NCBI RefSeq assembly: GCF_017639855.1
Contig: NZ_CP072115.1
Location: forward strand, 2,028,559-2,092,558
Source: Streptococcus sp. zg-86
Lineage (GTDB): Bacteria > Bacillota > Bacilli > Lactobacillales > Streptococcaceae
Direction of reading: 5' to 3'
DNA: 64,000 nucleotides
Within the stretch, counting starts at the first letter, position 1. Each line of letters opens with the position of its first letter. The notes under the pieces were generated by a model that was given only the letters and a program-made list of their open reading frames with translations, was not told the origin of the DNA and did not search any database. The position numbers and the translations under genes are program-made. Below, piece by piece: positions 42,895-51,618 of the stretch.

Positions 42895-43729
42895 GAGCCA
42901 CCACCTCAATCAGTTCCTCCATTGTAATCGGAAGACGCTCAAAGACAAATCCTCTGCGCTCCAAATTTGCTGCAAATTTCGTAATTTTAGGAACACCCAA
43001 TTGAATACTCTCCATAAAATCAACATCTTGAAAAATCACAACCGGTTTTCCTGATTTTACCAATTTTCCATTGGCCATAATAAACACATAATCCGCAAAA
43101 TTTGCTACATCATCCATCAAATGCGTTACAAGAACAATAGTCATCCCTGCTTGATGAAGCTGTTTAAAAATAGCCATCAATTCCTTTCGCCCTGCTGGAT
43201 CAAGTCCGGCTGTTGGCTCATCGAGCACTAGAACCTTTGGCTCCATAGCCAAAATCCCAGCAATTGCAACCCGTCGCATTTGTCCACCAGATAATTCAAA
43301 GGGGCTACGATCAAATAACTCTTCCGATATTCCTACTAGAGCTAGCTTTTCACGCGCAATCTCCTCAGCCTCTTCTCTTGAAATACCAAAATTCTGTGGC
43401 CCAAATGCAACATCTTTTAGAACCGTTTCTTCAAAAACCTGACTTTCTGGAAATTGAAAAACGAGTCCCACTTTTTTACGTACTTGTTTAATATCCTTGT
43501 TGATAGCGGTTGGTGTAATACAAAAATCATCAATTAAAACCGTGCCAGATGTAGGGATATTAAGACCATTTAATAAATGTAAAATCGTTGATTTTCCGGA
43601 TCCTGTATGACCGACAATAGCAGTGTAAGAGCCATCTACAATCTCCAAATCGACACCAAAAAGTGCACGTCCTTCAAAAGGCGTGTTCGCTTGATATGTA
43701 TAATCTACTTGTTGGAGAGTAATGCCCAT
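42887..43729 (-). CDS. ecfA2: Energy-coupling factor transporter ATPase EcfA2
   Basis: The protein is 280 residues with Walker A GHTGSGKST (about 39-47), Q-loop VFQFPESQ, signature LSGGQMRRVAIAG and Walker B VLVLDEPTAGLD. It forms the ATPase heterodimer with EcfA1 in the group II ECF vitamin importer. Its start overlaps the end of ecfA1 by 25 bases, indicating tight translational coupling. Confidence 0.95.
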   Translation of the reverse strand: MGITLQQVDYTYQANTPFEGRALFGVDLEIVDGSYTAIVGHTGSGKSTILHLLNGLNIPTSGTVLIDDFCITPTAINKDIKQVRKKVGLVFQFPESQVFEETVLKDVAFGPQNFGISREEAEEIAREKLALVGISEELFDRSPFELSGGQMRRVAIAGILAMEPKVLVLDEPTAGLDPAGRKELMAIFKQLHQAGMTIVLVTHLMDDVANFADYVFIMANGKLVKSGKPVVIFQDVDFMESIQLGVPKITKFAANLERRGFVFERLPITMEELIEVVAHG

Positions 43730-44541
43730 AATGCTTCTTCTAATTCCTCTTCTGTAAAATAGCGCAATGGAATAGCTAAACCTTTATCACTTAATTCCTG
43801 GACGAGCTTCGCTGTAAATGGCTGATCAAGCCCTAAATCTTGTAAATCATCACGCATAAATAATTCTGCAGGACTGCTAATCGACTCAATCTTGCCCTGC
43901 TTCATCACCATCACCCGATCACTCAAGGCTACCTCGTCTAAATCATGGGTAATGGAAAGAACAGTAATCTGATACTTTTCCTTAATTTCTTTAACAATCC
44001 GGATTAACTCTAACCGTCCTTCAGGATCTAACATACTAGTTGCTTCATCAAGGATAATAATACTGGGACGCAAAGCAACGACCCCAGCAATCGCAACACG
44101 TTGTTTCTGACCACCAGAAAGCCTTGCAGGTTCCCGTTTTTTAAAATCGGACATCCCAACAAGTTCCAAAGCCTCATGAACCCGTTGTGTCATTTCTTCT
44201 AGTGGAATTCCTTGATTTTCAAGACCGAAAGCAACATCATCTTCAACAGTTGCCCCAACAAACTGATTATCTGGATTTTGAAAAACCATGCCAATCTGGC
44301 GACGTTTCTCCCAGACATTTGAAGGTGTCAAAATGTCTCCAGAAATAATAATTTCTCCTGATTCAGCCTCCAAAAGACCATCAATCAAGCGTACTGTAGT
44401 TGACTTACCAGACCCATTGTGACCAATAATCGATAACCATTCCCCTTGTTTCACGTGAAACGTTACATCATCCAGAGTATAGTGGTGATCTTCTACATCA
44501 TATTTATAGCTTACATGCTTTACTTCAATTATATTTGTCAT
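43705..44541 (-). CDS. ecfA1: Energy-coupling factor transporter ATPase EcfA1
   Basis: The protein is 278 residues with Walker A GHNGSGKST, Q-loop VFQNPDNQFVG (the EcfA1-type sequence), signature LSGGQKQRVAIAG and Walker B IIILDEATSMLD. It pairs with EcfA2. The start codon shares its last base with the stop region of pgsA (1-bp overlap). The coding region contains a near-perfect parS sequence at 44447-44462. Confidence 0.95.
   Translation of the reverse strand: MTNIIEVKHVSYKYDVEDHHYTLDDVTFHVKQGEWLSIIGHNGSGKSTTVRLIDGLLEAESGEIIISGDILTPSNVWEKRRQIGMVFQNPDNQFVGATVEDDVAFGLENQGIPLEEMTQRVHEALELVGMSDFKKREPARLSGGQKQRVAIAGVVALRPSIIILDEATSMLDPEGRLELIRIVKEIKEKYQITVLSITHDLDEVALSDRVMVMKQGKIESISSPAELFMRDDLQDLGLDQPFTAKLVQELSDKGLAIPLRYFTEEELEEALWALLSNK
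44447..44462. other. parS: parS-like site inside ecfA1
   Basis: The 16-mer TGTTTCACGTGAAACG matches the consensus TGTTTCACGTGAAACA at 15 positions, with the core palindrome GTTTCACGTGAAAC perfect. It is about 19 kb from parB. This is the best of the three candidate sites in the window. Confidence 0.85.
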
Positions 44542-45080
44542 TACTGAAAAGTATCCTTAAATAAATAGGAAGCCCCCTTAAAATAATCATAACCTGAATA
44601 AAGAGTGAAAAATAAGGCGATGTAAAGAGTAATTGTCCCTAATAATTGCCAGTGAACTAATAAAAAGATAATCGCAAACATTTGAGAAAATGTCTTAATT
44701 TTACCAGGCATTGCCGCAGCAAGTACCGTTCCACCATTTTCTACTAAGAGCAAACGCAAACCAGTTACAGCTAATTCGCGACAAATAATAACCGCAACAA
44801 TCCATGCTGGAGCAAATCCTAGCTCAACCAGCATGATAAAAGCTGTCATTACTAAAATTTTATCCGCCATTGGATCCGCAAATTTACCAAAATTGGTTAC
44901 CACCTGCCATTTACGCGCTAAATAACCATCAAGATAATCTGTCAAACTAGCAAGTGCAAACAAGATTGCTGCTACAATATGAGCAGCAAGACTGTTCCAA
45001 ACACTTAAAATTAGAATAAATAACGGAATTACCAAGATACGACCAAGCGTTAAAGTGTTGGGAATATGTTCTTTTTTCAT
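44541..45080 (-). CDS. pgsA: CDP-diacylglycerol-glycerol-3-phosphate 3-phosphatidyltransferase
   Basis: This 179-residue membrane enzyme makes phosphatidylglycerophosphate, the precursor of phosphatidylglycerol. The CDP-alcohol phosphotransferase motif is complete, from DYLDGYLARKW to GKFADPMADK (about 46-70). Four or five membrane helices are present. An ATG at 45092 overlaps the rodZ stop, but the ATG at 45080 (MKKEHIPNTLTLGR) has GAGGAAG at the right distance and matches the family start, so I use it. It sits between rodZ and ecfA1. Confidence 0.93.
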   Translation of the reverse strand: MKKEHIPNTLTLGRILVIPLFILILSVWNSLAAHIVAAILFALASLTDYLDGYLARKWQVVTNFGKFADPMADKILVMTAFIMLVELGFAPAWIVAVIICRELAVTGLRLLLVENGGTVLAAAMPGKIKTFSQMFAIIFLLVHWQLLGTITLYIALFFTLYSGYDYFKGASYLFKDTFQ

Positions 45081-45088
45081 TTTCTTCC

Positions 45089-45943
45089 TCATTGTTCAAT
45101 CGTCAGAATCACATTTCCTGACTGATTCGTTAAAGCAGATGTATCTAACTTTTGTCCTGCAATTGTAATATCAACGCCACGAACAACACCTAATACCAGA
45201 GTTGCTGTCGAAGTCCCTGCTGGAAGAGTTGCTGATACCGTTGGGTTTTCTGTTGACAAGGTAAACCCACCCGCAATCTCACTATCTGTTAAACTGACCC
45301 AGCTTGTTACATTAGAAACTGCAAGAGTAACAGTAACAGGTCCTTTAGCCCCTTTAACGGCAACAGCTAAGTCGCTCCCACCACCAGAAGTTACCAAGCT
45401 AACACCTGATACTTGACTACTAGAAGAAGGAGTTGTAGACGAGGAAGTGCTTGTAGAAGTTTCACTTTCCTCCATAATCGTACTCGAAGATTGCGATACC
45501 ACACTGTAAGAAGTGCTTGTTCCGGTAATTCGTGCCTGATTTTGCACGCGAGAATAGACAATGTAGGTCACAAAACAAAGAATAAAAGTCGAAGCCAATA
45601 ATAAATAAATCAACGGTAGATACGACGTTTTCTTTTTTTTCACCTTATAGCTTCTTCTCAGTTCAGACTGTAGCTCTACTTCTTCTCCTGCTTCATAATA
45701 CATCACTAAACTATTTTGGTCATAGGCATCCAGTAACACAGCTGCATCCAATTCCAGTACCTCAGCATATCGCTGTAAAAATGAACGAGTATAGGTTTTA
45801 TCTGGAATAAATTCAAAATCATTGTACTCTAAAGCCTGCAGATATTTCGCTTGAATCTTCGTCATTCGCTGCAAATCAGCAAAATTCCAACCACGACTTT
45901 CCCTAGCCGCACGCAATACCTCTCCTATACTTTTTTGTCTCAT
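45089..45943 (-). CDS. rodZ: RodZ-like cell-shape protein (HTH_25, membrane, DUF4115)
   Basis: The protein is 284 residues. The cytosolic Xre-like helix-turn-helix domain spans 1-75 (IGEVLRAARESRGW, ALEYNDFEFIPDKTYTRSF), a single membrane helix lies at about 108-130, followed by an extracytoplasmic Ser/Thr-rich linker (145-180) and a C-terminal beta domain (190-284). RodZ takes part in peripheral wall elongation. The linker is encoded by long runs of similar Ser/Thr codons, so it may vary in length between strains. It is followed directly by pgsA. Confidence 0.9.
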   Translation of the reverse strand: MRQKSIGEVLRAARESRGWNFADLQRMTKIQAKYLQALEYNDFEFIPDKTYTRSFLQRYAEVLELDAAVLLDAYDQNSLVMYYEAGEEVELQSELRRSYKVKKKKTSYLPLIYLLLASTFILCFVTYIVYSRVQNQARITGTSTSYSVVSQSSSTIMEESETSTSTSSSTTPSSSSQVSGVSLVTSGGGSDLAVAVKGAKGPVTVTLAVSNVTSWVSLTDSEIAGGFTLSTENPTVSATLPAGTSTATLVLGVVRGVDITIAGQKLDTSALTNQSGNVILTIEQ

Positions 45944-46021
45944 AAGTTCCTCTCTCTATCAATTAGTTTTCAATACCATATTGTACCAAAAAATTAGGGA
46001 AATTTCGATGCTAATTCACTT

Positions 46022-47305
46022 TTATTTTGGAAAAATCATAAAATCTGTCATATCACAGCTAGAAATAAATTGTCGCCCAACTTCTATCACTTCCTCAAGT
46101 GTCAGATGATTCAAGAGCTCTGGAATATCAAAAATTGTTTCTGTTTCTGAAGCATGTTCTACAAAATAACCAACTGTAAATTCGGACGAATTGAGACCGC
46201 GAATAAACTCTCCATACATCTCATTTTTTAAAATGGTAAAATGTTGCTCTGTCACATCAGCATCATGCTCAAAATTCAACAAGGCCTTTTTTAACTGACT
46301 TGAAACAGTAATAGGTTCAGCCGTATCAGCTGTCACAACTGCAAAGTGATAACCTCCATGTACCTCGACATGAAATAAAAGAGAATGGTCAATTTTATTT
46401 TCACTGTATAAGGTTTGGTATCTCTTGGAGGTACGACCAAGCAACATGGATAGTAAAAAACTGAGACAAATTCGATAATGCTGCTCTTCCTCCTGCCCGA
46501 TCGAATCATTCCCTCGTAAACCAATCGCCATTTTAGGTAGAGCCACTTCAACATATTCCTTGCGGTTCTGCAAAATCGGATTTTTTGGAAGTAGGGTAAC
46601 GTTGCGGTTCTTTTTAAAAGTAGTAAGATTCTCCGACTGATTCTCCACAATCCATTGAAAGACCTCATGGACATCTATGTCCCCCATAACAACCAATGTC
46701 ATTTCTTGCGGCTGATAAAACTGGCCAAAATTCTCTTGCAAAATCCTAGCAGAAATAAGCTCAATAGACTCTCTCGAACCTGCAATATCCTCAGCCAAGG
46801 CTGTATCAGGGTACAAACTATTTAATATTCCCAAGTACAAACGATGATCTGGATCATCAGCATACATATCAATTTCCTGACCAATAATCTCTTTTTCTCG
46901 TTCAACACTTCCTTCCGTAAAATGCGTTTCCCTCACCATTTTCTGGAGTAAGGAAAGAGGTTGACGGATATCTTCTGTCGTTGAAAAAAGATAACTCGTC
47001 TGGGTAAAACTGGTATAAGCATTTGCATTTGCACCATATCGAGCAAATTCCTGCAGTATATCACCACCATTTTCCATTTCAAACAGTTTATGTTCTAAAA
47101 AATGTGCAACACCTGCCGGATAACTCTTTTTTATACTGTCAACATCTGTAAATTCATTGTCAACTGACCCAAACTGAACCTTTAGTATGGCATAGGTCTC
47201 TTGGAAATCTTTTTTGGGAATCAACACGAGTTTCAAGCCATTTGACAACTTTCCATAATAAACAGGATGTTTCAAGTAAGAGTAGTTTATTTCTGTCAAC
47301 TTCAT
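46022..47305 (-). CDS. M16 family zinc peptidase, YmfH-like
   Basis: The protein is 427 residues. The inverted zinc motif HFLEH (about residue 70) with the downstream Glu in EKEIIGQEIDMY (about 140) is intact, so this is the catalytically competent member of the pair. The C-terminal M16 domain is also present. The gene starts 2 bp after the other M16 gene, and the two probably act as a heterodimer, as with mitochondrial-type M16 peptidases. The substrate is unknown. The pair precedes rodZ and pgsA, a conserved order in streptococci. Confidence 0.9.
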   Translation of the reverse strand: MKLTEINYSYLKHPVYYGKLSNGLKLVLIPKKDFQETYAILKVQFGSVDNEFTDVDSIKKSYPAGVAHFLEHKLFEMENGGDILQEFARYGANANAYTSFTQTSYLFSTTEDIRQPLSLLQKMVRETHFTEGSVEREKEIIGQEIDMYADDPDHRLYLGILNSLYPDTALAEDIAGSRESIELISARILQENFGQFYQPQEMTLVVMGDIDVHEVFQWIVENQSENLTTFKKNRNVTLLPKNPILQNRKEYVEVALPKMAIGLRGNDSIGQEEEQHYRICLSFLLSMLLGRTSKRYQTLYSENKIDHSLLFHVEVHGGYHFAVVTADTAEPITVSSQLKKALLNFEHDADVTEQHFTILKNEMYGEFIRGLNSSEFTVGYFVEHASETETIFDIPELLNHLTLEEVIEVGRQFISSCDMTDFMIFPK

Positions 47306-47307
47306 CT

Positions 47308-48561
47308 TTACAGTTCAACTCCTTCCATAAAATAAACTGCTTGCAACCGAACAAATTTTGAAGCACGAATAATATCTTCTCTTGAAACTCGCTTGACAGC
47401 TTCCATCCATTCTTCTAGTTCTAACTGCTCTTCTCCAAAAATGACCTTATTATAGGCTTGTTCAATCAGTTGTCCCTGCTTATCCTGAGAAAGGGTAGCA
47501 GAATGGAGCAACATCTTTTTTGTCAGCTCTAATTCTTCATCCGTGAAATGACCTCTTTTAATGTCTAGCAACTGCTTACTGATTTGTCTCATAGTCCTTT
47601 TACGCTTGTCTTTATCAATTCCTGCATATACTTTTAAAAGACCCGAAAAAATGTTCAACTGACTACCGATTGTATAAGCAAGGCCTTCCTGTTCACGGAC
47701 ATTTACAAATAATTTTGAATGGGCAAAACTTCCAAATAAACCATTCAGAACAACCAGAGGAATATAATTGACATCTCTGTAAATAGATTGTAAATGATAG
47801 GCTAGTTCTAAGATGGACTGTCCTACTTCTTTTCGCTCCATTTTTTCTCTAACAACATTTGAAAAATCCTGCTTATAGGTCCATTCTAATTTTGGATTAC
47901 GATAAGAAAAACGAAAGGCTTTCAATCGATTGATAACTTCCTCTTGGTCAAATTCCCCAGAAAAGAAAAAATCAATCCGGTCTAGATGAATCATATCCTG
48001 TAAAGTCTTGTAAACTGTCTCTGCTGTCTCTTTTTCTACTAAATACCGTTTTCCAATACGCGGAATTTTCAACGATTCATCTTCAAAAAACAAGCTCGAG
48101 AGTTCCACATCTGCATGATAGAAATGATCTTCCACTTCTGTATCAAGATAGTTTAATAAATTTTTCTTTTCAATATCAAAGAACTCTTTCTCAAAAGCCT
48201 CCTTTTTTATCAATGGCTTAAAGAGACAGGCATGTAAAAAATCTAGTAATGGTATCGTTAAATCTAATTTTTCTGGTAGGTAACTTGATTTTATATAGGT
48301 TATTTTGATATCAATCGAATGTACTCGACCTTTTTTCGATACGCTAACAGAGAAATGCGCACCGTATAATTCTGCTAAGCGCTGGTAAAATTGATAAGAA
48401 CTGGGATATTCTTGATTGGCTATATCCAGCAAGTTAGAGAGTAAAACGCGTCCAGCTACTGTTTTTTGATTCATTGGAGCAGCAAAACGAACCAAAATCT
48501 GATTCGTTGTAAACTTCTCTCCGTCTATAAAATGTAGATGAACACCCTCTTGCAATTTCAT
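47308..48561 (-). CDS. M16 family peptidase-like protein, YmfF-like (non-catalytic partner)
   Basis: This 417-residue protein has two M16-type domains but lacks the HxxEH zinc motif at the expected place (LLSNLLDIANQEYP instead). It is therefore the likely regulatory subunit for the neighbouring M16 peptidase. The region DKDKRKRTMRQISKQLLDIK is lysine/arginine rich. The start at 48561 has GAGGAG upstream. It diverges from yaaA with only about 70 bp between. Confidence 0.88.
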   Translation of the reverse strand: MKLQEGVHLHFIDGEKFTTNQILVRFAAPMNQKTVAGRVLLSNLLDIANQEYPSSYQFYQRLAELYGAHFSVSVSKKGRVHSIDIKITYIKSSYLPEKLDLTIPLLDFLHACLFKPLIKKEAFEKEFFDIEKKNLLNYLDTEVEDHFYHADVELSSLFFEDESLKIPRIGKRYLVEKETAETVYKTLQDMIHLDRIDFFFSGEFDQEEVINRLKAFRFSYRNPKLEWTYKQDFSNVVREKMERKEVGQSILELAYHLQSIYRDVNYIPLVVLNGLFGSFAHSKLFVNVREQEGLAYTIGSQLNIFSGLLKVYAGIDKDKRKRTMRQISKQLLDIKRGHFTDEELELTKKMLLHSATLSQDKQGQLIEQAYNKVIFGEEQLELEEWMEAVKRVSREDIIRASKFVRLQAVYFMEGVEL

Positions 48562-48634
48562 ACCTAACTCCTCTAAAACATTCTAAATTCAATTATACCA
48601 TTTTATGGTATAATAAACTGAAACGAGGTAACTT

Positions 48635-49021
48635 ATGGACTACAAACTATATGACGAATATATTCTTTTGCAAGCCTTATTAAAGGAAGTTGGGATTATC
48701 CAAAGCGGAGGGGCTATTAAGGGATTTTTACAGGAATTTCCCGTCTTTTTTAATGATGAAAAAGAAGAACGCAGACGCAAAAAAATCCGTATTGGAGATG
48801 TTATCAGTATTCCAAGCCAAAATGCTACGATTACTATTGTTGCACCAACTGAGGATGAGCAAAAACAATACGAGGAAGACAAGGCAGAAAAAGAGCGTGT
48901 CGCTAAGCTCGTAAAACAGCTAAATGCGCAAAATAAACAGGGAAAGATAACAGCAATTCCTTCTGCTAAGACTCCTAAAAACAAAAAGAAAAAAGCTCCT
49001 GTCCGCTTTCCAGGTACCTAA
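48635..49021 (+). CDS. yaaA: S4-domain protein YaaA
   Basis: The protein is 128 residues. The S4-like RNA-binding fold covers about residues 1-72 (LLKEVGIIQSGGAIKGFL and RRRKKIRIGDVI). The remaining 55 residues are a Lys/Glu/Gln-rich tail; family members are often only about 70 residues, so this tail is an extension. It is likely an RNA- or ribosome-binding protein of unknown function, regularly found before recF. The ATG has GAGG upstream. It ends 2 bp before recF. Confidence 0.88.
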   Translation: MDYKLYDEYILLQALLKEVGIIQSGGAIKGFLQEFPVFFNDEKEERRRKKIRIGDVISIPSQNATITIVAPTEDEQKQYEEDKAEKERVAKLVKQLNAQNKQGKITAIPSAKTPKNKKKKAPVRFPGT

Positions 49022-49023
49022 GT

Positions 49024-50115
49024 ATGTGGCTAGAATCTTTACGTTTACAACATTTCCGTAATTACCAAGAATTAGACATTCGTTTTCATGACGGATTAAA
49101 CATATTTCTTGGACAAAATGCACAAGGAAAGACGAATATCCTAGAGAGTATCTATTTCTTAGCCCTTACCCGCAGCCATCGAACCCGTGTAGACAAAGAC
49201 TTAGTTCAATTTGAACAAACGCAGCTGACTCTAAATGGATTACTTCACCGGCAAACAGGTAAACTACCACTTGACATTGAGTTGACAGAAAAAGGACGTA
49301 TCACTAAGGTCAATCATCTCAAACAGTCTAAATTATCCGATTATATCGGTCATATGAATGTTGTTCTTTTTGCTCCAGAAGATTTACAACTGATTAAAGG
49401 AGCACCCGCTCTCAGACGAAAATTTATAGATGTCGAGCTAGGGCAAATCAAGCCAATCTATCTGTCTGATTTATCTCAGTATAATCACATCCTAAAACAG
49501 CGAAATACCTATCTAAAATCTGCTAATGCGATTGATGAAACCTTTCTTTCTATCCTAGATCAACAATTAGCTGAATACGGCAGCAAAGTGATCCTACAAC
49601 GAATGGAATTTCTCAAAAAATTGGAATTTTTTGGCAACAAAAAAGTGATTGAAATTTCCAATCAAGGTGAAGAATTAACTATCCACTATCAATCTTCTAT
49701 TAAGTTTACAAATTCAGACAAAATAGTTGACAGTTTCTTGACAGAATTAGCAAGCTGTCGTAAACGAGATTTGTTCAAAAAAAATACAGGTGTTGGACCC
49801 CATCGCGATGATATTAGCTTCTTTCTAAATGGTGTCAATGCCCACTATGGAAGTCAAGGTCAACATCGTAGTTTAGTTCTTTCGCTGAAATTGGCCGAAA
49901 TTGAACTCATGAAAGAAATGACTAGAGAATATCCCATCTTACTACTTGACGATGTCATGAGTGAACTTGACAACAATCGTCAAGTAAAATTACTGGAAAC
50001 TATCTCTCAAAATATCCAGACATTTATCACCACAACTAGTCTGGATCACCTATCAAAACTACCTGATAATGTAAAAATCTTTACTGTCCATCAAGGAATA
50101 ATTGAAGAACAATAA
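49024..50115 (+). CDS. recF: DNA replication and repair protein RecF
   Basis: This 363-residue ABC-type ATPase loads RecA at gaps. Walker A is GQNAQGKTNILES (residues 31-43), the signature region is SQGQHRSLVLSLKLAE (about 277) and Walker B is ILLLDDVMSELD (about 308). It is translated with yaaA from a message on the plus strand and ends at a perfect hairpin terminator. In many streptococci recF is away from dnaA-dnaN and next to guaB, as here. Confidence 0.96.
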   Translation: MWLESLRLQHFRNYQELDIRFHDGLNIFLGQNAQGKTNILESIYFLALTRSHRTRVDKDLVQFEQTQLTLNGLLHRQTGKLPLDIELTEKGRITKVNHLKQSKLSDYIGHMNVVLFAPEDLQLIKGAPALRRKFIDVELGQIKPIYLSDLSQYNHILKQRNTYLKSANAIDETFLSILDQQLAEYGSKVILQRMEFLKKLEFFGNKKVIEISNQGEELTIHYQSSIKFTNSDKIVDSFLTELASCRKRDLFKKNTGVGPHRDDISFFLNGVNAHYGSQGQHRSLVLSLKLAEIELMKEMTREYPILLLDDVMSELDNNRQVKLLETISQNIQTFITTTSLDHLSKLPDNVKIFTVHQGIIEEQ

Positions 50116-50141
50116 AAGCTGGCATTGCCAGCTTTTATTGT
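50114..50141. terminator. Bidirectional terminator between recF and the GRP transporter
   Basis: AAAAGCTGGC and GCCAGCTTTT form a perfect 10-bp stem with a 3-base loop and run into TATTG. The first arm overlaps the recF stop codon. The minus strand reads equally well for the convergent transporter gene. Confidence 0.88.
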
Positions 50142-50163
50142 TCTCTTTACAACCTTGTCAAGT

Positions 50164-51030
50164 TTAGAATGATTTAACAACACCAAGTAAGATGGCACCT
50201 GCTACAAAACAAATAATCCCAATGCTCAACCAACCTATTTCTTTTTTTGTCTTTGTTTCACCTAAAAAGAGAATACCACCAATAATTGAGATAATCACAC
50301 CTAATTGAGAAAAACTAAAGGCAATAGCTAAACCAGCTTTGGCAGCTGCAAGTAGCATAAAGATGTTTCCGATTCCCCACATGATTCCAACTAACGCATT
50401 TTTAATGACAACTGCTTCAAGTTGAATATGGAATTTCATAAATAGTAGCGCTCCTAAGACCATTCCGACAGCCATTGGTAAAATAACCGCTAGAGCATCA
50501 AAATGCATGATATTATTAAACAAAATAGCATACGATAAATAACCTATTGTGGAGGAAGTTAGAGCACGAAATCCTTTTCCAAAATCAGAACCTTTCTCTA
50601 TAACCACTTTATGTGAATCCTGTTTACTTGTAAAATAAAAACCAATGACCAATAGCAATAAGGCAATACTTCCCAAAATAAATTGAATCGATTTCGTCCA
50701 TTCTCCAAATACAATCGCTCCAATTAAACTACCAAAAACAAGCTGTGCTCCGCTAGACAAAGGATTTGCAACAGATACTCCCATGTACTGCATCGCTTGA
50801 AATTGTCCATATTGCCCCATGGACCAGAGCATACCACCAATAATACCAACTCCCCACAAAATAGGAGTCATTTCTGGCCTTACTAAAATCCAAACTACCA
50901 AAGCAAACAAGAGAGCACCTAGAGTCATTCCAAAAGTTTGCTGATTTGGTCTACCGCCAATCTTGTTACTTACAAAACCAATACTACCCCAAGCGACCAT
51001 GGGGATGAGTGCATATACTATACCTTCCAT
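50164..51030 (-). CDS. GRP-family sugar uptake protein (GlcU/RbsU-like)
   Basis: This 288-residue integral membrane protein has ten short membrane segments, the drug/metabolite-transporter fold. It belongs to the glucose/ribose porter group (start VYALIPMVAWGSIGFVSNKIGG). It probably imports a monosaccharide by proton symport; the sugar is not deducible. AAAGGAG precedes the ATG. Its promoter carries a palindromic operator (51051-51066), so it is likely repressed by a local or distant regulator. No kinase or regulator gene adjoins it. Confidence 0.87.
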   Translation of the reverse strand: MEGIVYALIPMVAWGSIGFVSNKIGGRPNQQTFGMTLGALLFALVVWILVRPEMTPILWGVGIIGGMLWSMGQYGQFQAMQYMGVSVANPLSSGAQLVFGSLIGAIVFGEWTKSIQFILGSIALLLLVIGFYFTSKQDSHKVVIEKGSDFGKGFRALTSSTIGYLSYAILFNNIMHFDALAVILPMAVGMVLGALLFMKFHIQLEAVVIKNALVGIMWGIGNIFMLLAAAKAGLAIAFSFSQLGVIISIIGGILFLGETKTKKEIGWLSIGIICFVAGAILLGVVKSF

Positions 51031-51050
51031 TTTTCTCCTTTACAACATAC

Positions 51051-51087
51051 TTTACAAGATTGTAAATTTTATTTACTGTCCTGTAAA
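51051..51087 (-). promoter_or_regulatory. Promoter and palindromic operator of the GRP transporter
   Basis: On the minus strand TTTACA (51082-51087), 17-base spacer and TACAAT (51059-51064) form the promoter. The 16-bp palindrome TTTACAAGATTGTAAA (51051-51066) covers the -10. Further half-sites CTTTACAA (51039-51044 region) and CTGTAAAG (51081-51088) flank it, giving about three TTTACA-type sites. This pattern suggests a dedicated repressor. Confidence 0.65.
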
Positions 51088-51164
51088 GTTTTTTGATTAT
51101 TTTTTTATAATGAAAAACATAGTTCTATATTGTAACATAATGACCTTATTTTGTAAAGAAAAGA

Positions 51165-51320
51165 TGGGAGTGGGACAAAAATCGTGATTTCGTAGAAATC
51201 GATTTTGTTAATTTCGCTTTCTAATTTCTAGGCTTAAGTATTAACAGTCCACCGGACTGTTAATACCCCGCATGTTGACTAGCTTTCACAATTGAGAATT
51301 GTGAAAGGTTGGAAATGGGG
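51165..51320. repeat. Intergenic repeat cluster after the GRP promoter
   Basis: TGGGAGTGGGACAAAAATCG followed by TGATTTCGTAGAAATCGATT (51165-51204) matches the unit at 27345. TTAACAGTCCACCGGACTGTTAA (51241-51263, 23 bp read as two arms) matches the palindrome modules at 12.56 and 27.13 kb. CACAATTGAGAATTGTG (51287-51303) matches 26821. The whole 51031-51618 gap holds these modules, one hairpin and no gene. Confidence 0.65.
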
Positions 51321-51420
51321 CTAGCGAAGAAATGTTTGCTAGCATCTTCTAATAGAATGTTGATTTATCAACATTTTAAAAACCAGACAACTACTGCGCT
51401 AAACTGTTAAATCTACAAAA

Positions 51421-51458
51421 ATAATGAGGTCAGGGACTTTTGTCCCTACCTCTATTAT
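51421..51458 (-). terminator. Hairpin terminator, probably for guaB
   Basis: AGGTCAGGGAC and GTCCCTACCT with outer ATAAT/ATTAT pairing make a long stem around TTTT. On the minus strand it ends in TTATTTTTG. It lies about 160 bp after the guaB stop and is the only strong terminator there. Confidence 0.65.
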
Positions 51459-51618
51459 CAAAATTAGCAAATCAACGGTTGATTGTTATCTCTATTCACT
51501 CTTGAATAAGACTCCAAAGATACTTTAGAAGATAAGAGATATCCAAGCTTGAAAATGCAGAAACGAAATCTCTAATTGGATAATTTCCATTCTTTCCCGC
51601 TACCTAACTACTTATTTA

